Assembly: GCA_005884855.1 (NCBI GenBank)
Contig: VAZS01000266.1
Location: forward strand, 1-6,134
Direction of reading: 5' to 3'
From: Alphaproteobacteria bacterium
Lineage (GTDB): Bacteria; Pseudomonadota; Alphaproteobacteria; Rhizobiales; Xanthobacteraceae
DNA length: 6,134 bases
In this document: piece by piece, positions 1-5,504 of the stretch
How positions within the stretch are numbered: the first letter of the stretch is position 1
Layout: the number at the start of each line of letters is the position of its first letter
The notes under the pieces: model-generated
What the model saw: the letters and a program-made list of their open reading frames with translations, nothing else
What the model was told of the DNA's origin: nothing
Databases searched by the model: none
Translations under genes and position numbers: made by a program

Positions 1-656
1 CGGAGGTGCGCGGCTATAGCGCGTTGATGATCGGCGAGACCATGTTCGTTTCCGGTCTCACCATGTTTCTCACAGCGCCCATCGTCGGCCGGCTGATGCT
101 GCGGGTCGACATGCGCTTGATGATCGCGGCGGGCCTTGTCCTGTTTGCGCTCGGCTCGTTTCAGATGACGTGGATCACCCGCGACTACGATTTCTATGAA
201 CTGGTGCTGCCACAGGTCCTGCGCGGCGCGGGCATGATGCTGGCGATGGTGCCGACCAACACCATCGCGCTCGGAACCTTGCCTCCGGATCGCGTGAAGA
301 ACGCCTCGGGGCTGTTCAATCTCACGCGCAATCTCGGCGGCGCGCTCGGACTCGCGGTCATCAACCAGGTTCTGAACGAGCGGACCGACCTGCATATTGC
401 CCGCTTGCAAGAGAGAGTAACGTGGGGCAACGCCACCGCGACCGAGACGCTCAACATGTTTGCCCAGCGCCTGCAGGGAATGGGTGACGCCGCGCTGATG
501 GCGATGAAGCAGCTGTCGCAGATCGTGCATCGCCAGGCCGTGGTGATGGGATACGGCGACGCGTTTTTGATGCTGACGCTGTTTTATGCCGGCCTCAGTG
601 TGCTGGTGCTGGTCCTGAAGAAGCCGGCCTCGGCGTCCACGGAACCGCCGCACTAG
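1..656 (+). CDS. DHA2 (EmrB/QacA) family MFS efflux permease, C-terminal part (5' end outside window)
   Basis: This is an inner-membrane, proton-driven multidrug efflux permease; only the last ~218 residues are in the window. The frame is open through the left edge (Glu codon at 3-5), so the GTG at 6 is not taken as the real start; full-length relatives are ~500-530 residues. Counting from the GTG, hydrophobic spans lie at about 5-28, 36-56, 64-90, 103-122 and 186-205. The stretch around 101-117, with GLFNLTRNLGGALG, is the Asn/Arg/Gly-rich motif typical of the second half of DHA2 permeases. The hydrophilic segment at about 124-180 before the last helix is also usual for the EmrB group. The protein ends in a short Lys/Pro/Ser/Thr tail and a TAG stop. 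EmrB-type pumps normally work with a periplasmic EmrA/HlyD adaptor, which is not seen here but could lie upstream. Family call is secure; the substrate is unknown. Confidence 0.9.
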   Translation, partial: EVRGYSALMIGETMFVSGLTMFLTAPIVGRLMLRVDMRLMIAAGLVLFALGSFQMTWITRDYDFYELVLPQVLRGAGMMLAMVPTNTIALGTLPPDRVKNASGLFNLTRNLGGALGLAVINQVLNERTDLHIARLQERVTWGNATATETLNMFAQRLQGMGDAALMAMKQLSQIVHRQAVVMGYGDAFLMLTLFYAGLSVLVLVLKKPASASTEPPH

Positions 657-700
657 CCGCATTGTTATTTTTCGCCAGCTTCGGCGCTGCGCGCGGCATA

Positions 701-729
701 TTGCAAATCACCCTCGACGCATTTATAAG
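701..729 (+). promoter_or_regulatory. Putative sigma-70 promoter upstream of the small ORF and ABC exporter
   Basis: TTGCAA at 701-706 (4 of 6 to TTGACA) is followed after exactly 17 bases by TATAAG at 724-729 (5 of 6 to TATAAT). The box lies 45 bp after the permease stop. Transcription would start near 736 and give a short leader ahead of the Shine-Dalgarno at 751-758. It would let the ABC exporter be transcribed independently of the MFS gene. Predicted from sequence only. Confidence 0.45.
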
Positions 730-750
730 CTGCGCATCGTCGCTCGAACC

Positions 751-758
751 GGGGAGGG
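751..758 (+). promoter_or_regulatory. Strong ribosome binding site for the small ORF
   Basis: GGGGAGGG contains GGAGG-like anti-16S complementarity and lies 6 bases before the ATG at 765. It is clearly better than anything seen ahead of the ABC exporter start at 988, and is the main reason to take the small ORF seriously. Confidence 0.45.
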
Positions 759-764
759 ATTTGC

Positions 765-866
765 ATGGTTTTTTCATATTCGCAGATCGCGCCCTTGCGT
801 CCGATGCTCATGCTGGACGCCGTCTCTGGCCTTGGCGCCTTCTTCGTCAGCATCGATCGGGCCTGA
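765..866 (+). CDS. Possible 33-residue small protein or leader peptide
   Basis: ATG at 765 to TGA at 864-866 encodes 33 residues, starting MVFSYSQIAPLRP and ending FFVSIDRA. I do not recognise it. Support comes from placement: promoter-like boxes at 701-729, GGGGAGGG six bases before the ATG, and a 7-bp hairpin whose loop contains the stop codon. The peptide is fairly hydrophobic in its second half (residues 14-29, MLMLDAVSGLGAFFVS), but the Asp and the short length argue against a confident membrane helix. It lies 121 bp upstream of the ABC exporter ATG, so it could be a leader peptide that controls exporter expression, a small membrane-associated protein, or chance. There is no run of a single amino acid as in amino-acid biosynthesis attenuators. 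Confidence 0.35.
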   Translation: MVFSYSQIAPLRPMLMLDAVSGLGAFFVSIDRA

Positions 867-876
867 CGTCCCGATC
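855..876 (+). promoter_or_regulatory. Perfect 7-bp hairpin enclosing the small ORF stop codon
   Basis: GATCGGG at 855-861 pairs perfectly with CCCGATC at 870-876 around an 8-base loop (862-869) that holds the TGA of the 33-codon ORF. No T-run follows directly; the nearest is TTTTT at 903-907, 27 bases on, so a classical intrinsic terminator is unlikely. A ribosome finishing the small ORF would melt this stem, which is the geometry expected of translation-dependent control, but that role is inference. Confidence 0.35.
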
Positions 877-987
877 ATCCAAAGCTTCCCAGTAGGTTAG
901 CATTTTTCTTAACGACGCGTGCGTTCGGTCCTATGCCGTCCTCGCGTCATCACGGAGCCGGCGCGCGCGAGCCAGCCGGATCACGCC

Positions 988-2787
988 ATGACAGCTTCTG
1001 TCAACAAGCGCCCCGCGGCCATTCGTGTGGTGTTGCCCTTTGTGTTTCGTCACTGGCTCAATCAGCCGGTCGGCGCGGCTGCTGCTGCCGGCGGCCTGTT
1101 AGGGGCAACTGTCGCCGACCTGTTCATGCCGGTATTCTCCGGCCATCTCGTCGATGCCATGACCTCAGGTGCGTCGGATCCGGCTGCGCGCCGCGCTGCG
1201 TTCGTAGCCTTTGGCGCGATCGTGGCGCTGGGTCTTGCCTCGATGATCCTGCGTCTGATCGGGTTGCAAGCTATCGTGCCGTTCACGCTTCGGATCATGT
1301 CGGATGTGTCGCGCGACGCCTTTATGCGCGTGCAGCGCTTCTCGACCGACTGGCATGCCAATAGCTTTGCGGGCTCGACCGTTCGCAAGATCACCCGCGG
1401 CATGTGGGCGCTCGATCTGCTCAACGATACCATATTGATGGCGCTGCTGCCATCGCTCGCCGTGCTGCTGGGCTCGATGGTCCTGCTCGGCTTGCACTGG
1501 CCGTCGCTCGGTGTTGTGATCGCGATCGGGACGGCGGTCTACGTTCCGATGATCGTGGTATTCTCGACGCGCTACATCGCGCCAGCGGCGCGGATCTCGA
1601 ATGCCTGGGACACCAAGGTCGGCGGTACGCTGGCGGATGCGTTGACCTGCAACCCGGTGGTGAAATCGTTCGGCGCCGAAGCGCGCGAGGACGCGCGGCT
1701 GGCGCTTGTCATTAGCCGCTGGCGGACGCGCGTGCGGCGGACCTGGCTTCGCTACAATTACACCTCTACCGCGCAGTTCTCGGTCTTGCTGTGCCTCCGT
1801 GCTTCCGTGATAGGAGGGGCGCTGCTGCTGTGGATCACGGGCCACGCCTCGCCCGGCGATGTCACTTATGTGCTGACCAGCTACTACATCATTCACGCTT
1901 ATTTGCGTGATATCGGCATGCACATCAACAATCTGCAGCGTTCGGTCAACGACATGGAGGAGCTTGTCGCTTTCCATGACGAGGCGATCGGCATTGTCGA
2001 CGTTCCAGACGCGGCGGTGATCGAGGTGCAGGGCGGGCGCATCGTGTTCGAGAATGTGAGCTTCCATTACGGCGATCACCGCACGCCGCTGTATGACGGT
2101 CTCTCGGTGGACATCCGCGCCGGGGAACGCCTCGGGCTCGTCGGCCGCTCCGGTTCCGGCAAGACCACCTTCGCCAAGCTGGTGCAACGGTTCTATGATG
2201 TTTCTGGCGGCCGCATCCTGATTGACGGCCAGGATATCGCCCGGGTGACGCAGCAGTCCTTGCGCAGCCAGATCGCCATCGTGCAGCAGGATCCGATCCT
2301 GTTTCACCGTTCGCTCGCCGAGAACATCGCCTATGGTCGGCCGGGCGCCGGCATGGCTGCTATCGAGCAGGCGGCACGTCTTGCCAACGCGCATGACTTC
2401 ATCCTGCGGCTGCCGAAAGGTTACGGCACGCTGGTCGGCGAACGCGGCGTCAAGCTGTCCGGCGGCGAGCGGCAGCGCGTCGCGCTGGCGCGCGCCTTTC
2501 TGGCGGACGCGCCGATCCTGATCCTCGACGAGGCCACCTCGAGCCTGGATTCGGAATCGGAAGCGTTGATTCAGCAGGCGATGGAACGGCTGATGAAGGG
2601 ACGCACCTCTATCGTAATCGCGCACCGGCTCTCGACGGTGCGCAGCCTCGACCGAATTCTGGTGTTCGACCGCGGTGAAATCGTCGAGCAGGGCACCCAT
2701 GCCGCGCTTTCCATTCGTGTGGGCGGTATCTATCGCGGGCTGTTCGAACTTCAGGCGACGGAGTTCGCTTCTATTGCTGCTGGTTGA
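988..2787 (+). CDS. ABC half-exporter with fused membrane and ATP-binding domains (MsbA/HlyB type)
   Basis: This is an inner-membrane ATP-driven exporter that should act as a homodimer. The ATG at 988 (599 aa) is preferred over an in-frame GTG at 919, which would add 23 Arg/Pro-rich residues without a Shine-Dalgarno; no strong site precedes 988 either. The membrane domain has about six hydrophobic spans near 27-50, 71-97, 148-168, 171-193, 263-285 and 291-306, with a cytoplasmic KSFGAEARE loop at 226-234. The nucleotide-binding domain (about 340-599) is complete: Walker A GRSGSGKT 386-393, Q-loop Gln 434 in VQQDP, signature LSGGERQ 490-496, Walker B ILILDE 510-515 followed by the D-loop, and switch His 546. 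All catalytic residues are present, so it should be active. Length is normal for the family. The substrate (lipid, peptide or drug) cannot be told; the MFS drug pump just upstream suggests a general export locus. Confidence 0.93.
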   Translation: MTASVNKRPAAIRVVLPFVFRHWLNQPVGAAAAAGGLLGATVADLFMPVFSGHLVDAMTSGASDPAARRAAFVAFGAIVALGLASMILRLIGLQAIVPFTLRIMSDVSRDAFMRVQRFSTDWHANSFAGSTVRKITRGMWALDLLNDTILMALLPSLAVLLGSMVLLGLHWPSLGVVIAIGTAVYVPMIVVFSTRYIAPAARISNAWDTKVGGTLADALTCNPVVKSFGAEAREDARLALVISRWRTRVRRTWLRYNYTSTAQFSVLLCLRASVIGGALLLWITGHASPGDVTYVLTSYYIIHAYLRDIGMHINNLQRSVNDMEELVAFHDEAIGIVDVPDAAVIEVQGGRIVFENVSFHYGDHRTPLYDGLSVDIRAGERLGLVGRSGSGKTTFAKLVQRFYDVSGGRILIDGQDIARVTQQSLRSQIAIVQQDPILFHRSLAENIAYGRPGAGMAAIEQAARLANAHDFILRLPKGYGTLVGERGVKLSGGERQRVALARAFLADAPILILDEATSSLDSESEALIQQAMERLMKGRTSIVIAHRLSTVRSLDRILVFDRGEIVEQGTHAALSIRVGGIYRGLFELQATEFASIAAG

Positions 2788-3357
2788 AAGACCGGCGGAT
2801 CGAACGCGGGTGTCGTTGAACTAGGGCCTGGACTCATAAATCCAGAACGCTCACAGAGTTGGCGATGTCCGCGCTACCCTCGGACATCCCGGCTAGCCTT
2901 CGGCACGCCTGCTTTGTGCCGACCTCGGAAATTGCCGTCTCATTCTTCACCTTGTCGGCCTGAGCGAGGAGCCTGGGCCGTATCTGTAATCCAAGCGCCT
3001 CTGCGGTTTTCAGGTTAATGGCGAGGATGAATTTTGTCGGTTGCACGACGGGGATATCCGCAATCTTTGTCCCCTGGACCATACAGTTGGGTCAATCGCT
3101 TCAGTTTGACTGGGCGCCGGCGACTTCCGGTCTTCCCCGATTAGCGGACGTTTGAGAATTTTAGGGATGTCCGATTTTCGACTTTGCAACAATATCTGCC
3201 AATAGCGGAAGCCGCACGTACTCCTCCGGCAGCCCAGCATTTCGCAGCCTTTCAATGTACTCGTCACACTTCGGTCAGCGAAGTGAACTTCACCGAGATT
3301 GGAATCCGCAGCGCGTGAGCTGCCGCAGGCACGCCCGTTTTGGGGTAGCCGTTTGCA
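2788..3357. other. 570-bp region without an intact gene, mosaic of gene debris
   Basis: No intact gene is supported on either strand. It holds two decayed - strand gene ends, annotated separately, joined by about 80 bp (3083-3160) of non-coding mosaic. The - strand frame that leaves the substrate-binding remnant runs on to a stop at 2834-2836 through sequence that does not look like a protein domain. Its end (TTTATGAGTCCAGGCCCTAG on the - strand, about 2821-2840) resembles, from memory, short interspersed pieces common between genes in rhizobial genomes. Confidence 0.6.
2942..3082 (-). pseudogene. C-terminal remnant of an ABC_sub_bind-family substrate-binding protein
   Basis: About 47 codons on the - strand encode [15 protein letters not shown] and then [12 protein letters not shown], ending in [11 protein letters not shown]. 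This matches the usual C-terminus of ABC_sub_bind (PF04392-type) periplasmic binding proteins, where a GxKPADLPVEQPTKFELVIN-like stretch leads into a helix and a final LLxRADEVIE. The rest of the ~330-residue protein, including its signal peptide, is missing: the similarity starts abruptly near 3080. The usual stop just after the last helix is also gone, so the frame reads on to 2834. No partner permease or ATPase of an import system is present. It is treated as dead; family recognition is from the characteristic C-terminal motif only. Confidence 0.7.
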
Positions 3358-3359
3358 TC
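3161..3359 (-). pseudogene. C-terminal remnant of an unidentified protein with a one-base frameshift
   Basis: Two adjacent - strand frames read like a single protein end. From 3359 the first gives DANGYPKTGVPAAAHALRI and continues to FTSLTEV before a TGA at 3266-3264. Immediately after, another frame gives EYIERLRNAGLPEEYVRLP then LLADIVAKSKIGHP, with TAA at 3163-3161. Ignoring one T near 3266 fuses them into a smooth ~65-residue tail, so a single-base insertion is the simplest explanation. Its N-terminal part is absent: the frame closes at a stop at 3368-3366, inside the flavoprotein 3' end. I do not recognise the family. The remnant directly abuts, and overlaps by a few bases, the stop of the flavoprotein gene on the same strand. 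Confidence 0.5.
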
Positions 3360-4659
3360 AAGCTCTTATCCGAGCAACGCCGCTATCGAGATAAGACGTT
3401 AAGTGGGCGCTGAGGTCCCGGGCGTCGTCACCAGCACCATCGATCAGGACGGATTTTCGACGGCGCATGAACTGAGTTCCCATAAGATACATCCCCGGCA
3501 ATGAAACGACCCCTCCGTCGTGCTGGAGCCTGCCCTTTCGATCGAGAACAGGCACTTCGAGCCAAGAGTAATCTGGTCGGTAGCCAGTGGCCCAAATAAT
3601 TGCTTTGATCTCGCCAGACGCCAGATCCATTCCGAGTCGCGGCGCCGGTTCCACACGGGTTGGCGGCAGGCGATGTGGCAGGTTCGCTCTGGCATCCAAG
3701 CCGTTTCTTTGCGCCCATTCGTCGATGCGGTCTAGCAATCTTCCCATCTTAAGATCGGAAAGCGCGCACATGTTGCGCAATGATCCGGAAAACTGCGCCT
3801 TACCGTTTTCGCTGATACCGCCAATCCGGCCAACCAGCTTCACGCCTATTTCGGTGAGGGCGTTGATGTCGAGTGTAGATCGATCGGGCGTGCCTGCAAG
3901 TTGCAGTGAAGCAACCCGTCGGGCTCTCGCAATATCGTCGACTTCATCGTAGCGCTCGTCGAGCACACCGGCAGCATCCATCCACCATTCCAAGTCTTTG
4001 CCACGATAAACGCGCGGCGCTCGAATGTGCTCGCCCACCGACAAGATGACCGGCCGGCCCGAGCGGTGTATTTCATTGGCGATCTGAGTACCGCTCGAGG
4101 ATGCACCGACGACCAAGACGCCACCGTCGGCGAGTTTTTCGGGATTACGGTAGTCCTGGGCAGTCAATTGCATGACTGACCGCGGCACCCTGTTAGCAAA
4201 GCTGGGAACGTCAGCGATGTTGCATGCCCCGGAAGCGACCACGACCGCCCGGCATAGCCAATCGCCTTGATCGGAACGCACTAGGTATCCCGTCTCCGTT
4301 CTGCGCACCGAAGTGACTGTCGTGTGAGTTAGTACCGGGGCCGAGACCGCCTTGGCGTAACTCGCGATGAATTCGATTACTTCGGCTACGGTCCTGTAGC
4401 CATCCGGATCGTCACCATTGTAGCTAAAGCCAGGCAGTCGGCTCTGCCAATTAGGGGTCAATAGTCGCAGCGAATCCCAGCGTTCAGTACGCCACGTATG
4501 AGCAACTTCACCGCGCTCCAAGACCACATGATCGATGGAGCGGTCGCAGAGGCAACGGCTCATTGCCAGACCTGCGTGCCCGGCACCGATAACGACTGTG
4601 GTGACAGTGCGAATGGCGATCGTTCTCAATCTATGCGGTAATGGGCCTAGGCGGTTCAA
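3358..4659 (-). CDS. FAD/NAD(P)H-dependent oxidoreductase, flavin-monooxygenase-like
   Basis: This soluble flavoenzyme of 433 residues has two dinucleotide-binding folds. The FAD motif GAGHAG is at 25-30 with the ribose-binding Glu 48 at the end of the second strand. The second, NAD(P)H-type motif GASSSG is at 185-190, and ATGYRPD at 357-363 is the usual C-terminal FAD-contact motif of FMO/CzcO/TrkA-like enzymes. The segment RWDSLRLLTPNWQSRLPG (60-77) is typical of single-component NAD(P)/FAD oxidoreductases of this group. The classical FMO fingerprint FxGxxxHxxxY is not kept: MQLTAQDYRNP (163-173) stands there. The enzyme should oxidise a small molecule with O2 and NAD(P)H, but the substrate is unknown. 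The start is TTG at 4659, whose TTGA overlaps the OsmC stop; a later TTG (codon 11) is possible but no ATG occurs before the FAD motif. Length is normal and no frame break is seen. Confidence 0.88.
   Translation of the reverse strand: MNRLGPLPHRLRTIAIRTVTTVVIGAGHAGLAMSRCLCDRSIDHVVLERGEVAHTWRTERWDSLRLLTPNWQSRLPGFSYNGDDPDGYRTVAEVIEFIASYAKAVSAPVLTHTTVTSVRRTETGYLVRSDQGDWLCRAVVVASGACNIADVPSFANRVPRSVMQLTAQDYRNPEKLADGGVLVVGASSSGTQIANEIHRSGRPVILSVGEHIRAPRVYRGKDLEWWMDAAGVLDERYDEVDDIARARRVASLQLAGTPDRSTLDINALTEIGVKLVGRIGGISENGKAQFSGSLRNMCALSDLKMGRLLDRIDEWAQRNGLDARANLPHRLPPTRVEPAPRLGMDLASGEIKAIIWATGYRPDYSWLEVPVLDRKGRLQHDGGVVSLPGMYLMGTQFMRRRKSVLIDGAGDDARDLSAHLTSYLDSGVARIRA
4656..4659 (-). other. TTGA start/stop overlap coupling OsmC gene to flavoprotein gene
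   Basis: On the - strand the flavoprotein start TTG (4659-4657) and the OsmC stop TGA (4658-4656) share two bases, the same arrangement as the common ATGA overlap. With a weak upstream Shine-Dalgarno and a non-ATG start, the second gene probably depends on re-initiation by ribosomes finishing OsmC. This fixes the choice of start and marks the two genes as one transcript. Confidence 0.65.
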
Positions 4660-5216
4660 TCCACTACAACTGTGACATTCGTCGGGTTGGTCACGATGTC
4701 ATAGACTGCCGACCGCTTCTGCGATTGCGCGACGAGAGCCTCGATATCTTCGCGTTTTGCATCGGCGTCGATCTTGTAGGTCACCTTGATGCCGCCGAAG
4801 CCATTGCGCACGTCATCGTCTATGCCGAGAATGCCTTGGAGGTCCATATCCCCTTCTAGGGTCGCGGTGACCGAGCGTAGCTGAATGTTGCGGTATTGAG
4901 CAACGGCGGCAATACCTGCGGTCAGACAACTTGCCAGCCCAACTAACACGTACTCGACCGGCGTGGCACCTTTGTCTTCAGAGGCAAAAAGTTCCGGGTG
5001 GTCAGCATCGAAGATAAAGGTCTTCTTGTGATGCTGTTCCTGCCCGAGGCCGTAAAAACCTTCGACCGTAGAGTGACTGTGAGTGCCGTCCTTCCATTCG
5101 CAAGCGGCGCGCCATTTAAACTGGGCAGCAGCAGGAGCTTTGGTAAGCTCTTCCCGGGCGGCGACTAAAGCTGCGACGTTCACGCCGTTATTAGCAATGC
5201 TACTAGCGTCGGCCAT
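4656..5216 (-). CDS. OsmC-family protein, possible thiol-dependent peroxidase/redox protein
   Basis: This 186-residue cytoplasmic protein belongs to the OsmC/Ohr superfamily, whose classical members reduce organic hydroperoxides with a reactive cysteine. The OsmC core is clear: TPVEYVLVGLASCLTAGIA at about 85-103 holds the conserved Glu 88 and peroxidatic-type Cys 97 at the start of the central helix. The extended N-terminus (1-50, with Cys 39) and the HHKKTFIFDADHP stretch at 62-74 are as in the longer OsmC branch. The second, resolving cysteine of classical OsmC/Ohr (CPV) is replaced by Ser 169 in RSAVYDIVTNP, a form I associate with an OsmC branch of poorly known function. The ATG at 5216 is preceded by GGGAAGG at good spacing. 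It is the first gene of a coupled pair with the flavoprotein, which suggests a joint role in handling a reactive or thiol-linked compound. Peroxidase activity is not assured. Confidence 0.88.
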   Translation of the reverse strand: MADASSIANNGVNVAALVAAREELTKAPAAAQFKWRAACEWKDGTHSHSTVEGFYGLGQEQHHKKTFIFDADHPELFASEDKGATPVEYVLVGLASCLTAGIAAVAQYRNIQLRSVTATLEGDMDLQGILGIDDDVRNGFGGIKVTYKIDADAKREDIEALVAQSQKRSAVYDIVTNPTNVTVVVD

Positions 5217-5272
5217 GGTACCCTTCCCATACGTTCGATGATGAGTGGACGTTATTATATTTGATCCTCTTG

Positions 5273-5278
5273 ATTATA
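5273..5278 (-). promoter_or_regulatory. Putative -10 box for the OsmC-flavoprotein operon
   Basis: A perfect TATAAT on the - strand at 5278-5273, about 57 bases upstream of the OsmC ATG, lies in an AT-rich stretch. The hexamer 17 bases upstream of it, TGATTT (5301-5296), is a poor -35, so activity may need an activator. The inverted repeat at 5281-5318 sits right over the expected -35 zone. Confidence 0.45.
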
Positions 5279-5280
5279 GC

Positions 5281-5318
5281 ATTGAGGTAGCATCCAAATC
5301 AGTGAACTATATCTCAAT
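5281..5318. promoter_or_regulatory. Inverted repeat ATTGAG...CTCAAT, possible operator
   Basis: ATTGAG at 5281-5286 is mirrored by CTCAAT at 5313-5318 across 26 bases, and both arms continue with TAG-containing sequence (GTAG against CTATAT), giving partial further symmetry. It lies immediately upstream of the TATAAT box and covers the -35 zone, where an activator or repressor of the operon would bind. No regulator gene for it is seen in the window. A six-base arm match in AT-rich DNA can occur by chance. Confidence 0.3.
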
Positions 5319-5320
5319 CT

Positions 5321-5347
5321 AAAAACCTGCTCCTTCCAAACCAGGAG
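5321..5347 (-). terminator. Weak candidate terminator for the regulator gene
   Basis: On the - strand, CTCCT (5347-5343) and AGGAG (5335-5331) can pair around a 7-base loop, and CAGG followed by TTTTT (5325-5321) ends the structure. It lies about 160 bases past the regulator stop and before the OsmC promoter, a sensible place to separate the two transcripts. The five-pair stem is weak. Confidence 0.25.
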
Positions 5348-5504
5348 GAAATTCCTTCTATTTTCAGTCTCTTGCGAATTTGGATACGTCGAGGCGCGCC
5401 CCTATCCGGGCCGCTTGCGGTCCCAACAAGGGCCGGCCTCGCATCGCAATCAGGGATCATCGACCAATTCGGCGCATTCGGGCACGTATCGCGACACGCC
5501 GCAC

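Larger units (their letters stand above)
5217..5504. other. Intergenic region between regulator gene and OsmC gene
   Basis: This stretch holds no convincing gene. The part next to OsmC (5230-5340) is distinctly AT-rich and carries the putative promoter and inverted repeat listed separately. The part next to the regulator (5380-5504) is GC-rich, and open frames there on both strands look like chance. It contains a GGCCGGCCC/GCGGCCC-rich segment (about 5409-5437, - strand) that could fold, without a T-run. Confidence 0.6.

Noticed and set aside
662..895. 77-codon + strand open frame spanning the leader region
   Set aside because: It has no ribosome binding site and overlaps, in another frame, the better-supported 33-codon ORF; its composition is not protein-like.
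919..987. GTG at 919 as the ABC exporter start (23 extra residues)
   Set aside because: The extension is Arg/Pro-rich, lacks a Shine-Dalgarno, and is not expected at the N-terminus of this family; ATG 988 gives a normal-length protein.
1165..2700. 511-codon open frame on the - strand inside the ABC exporter
   Set aside because: It is antisense to a complete exporter with every ABC motif, is rich in Arg, Gln, His and Asp as expected from GC-rich antisense frames, and shows no domain pattern.
2828..2845. CTGGA...TCCAG hairpin 40 bp after the ABC exporter stop, considered as its terminator
   Set aside because: It has only five pairs and no following T-run, and it lies in a segment that looks like part of a dispersed repeat.
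3010..3267. 85-codon - strand frame covering both remnants
   Set aside because: It runs out of frame with both recognisable tails, and its Cys/Arg/Ser-rich product has no domain character.
5409..5437. GC-rich foldable segment after the regulator stop, considered as a terminator
   Set aside because: Pairing is interrupted and no T-run follows on the - strand; the weak hairpin with TTTTT at 5321-5347 is a better, though still poor, candidate.
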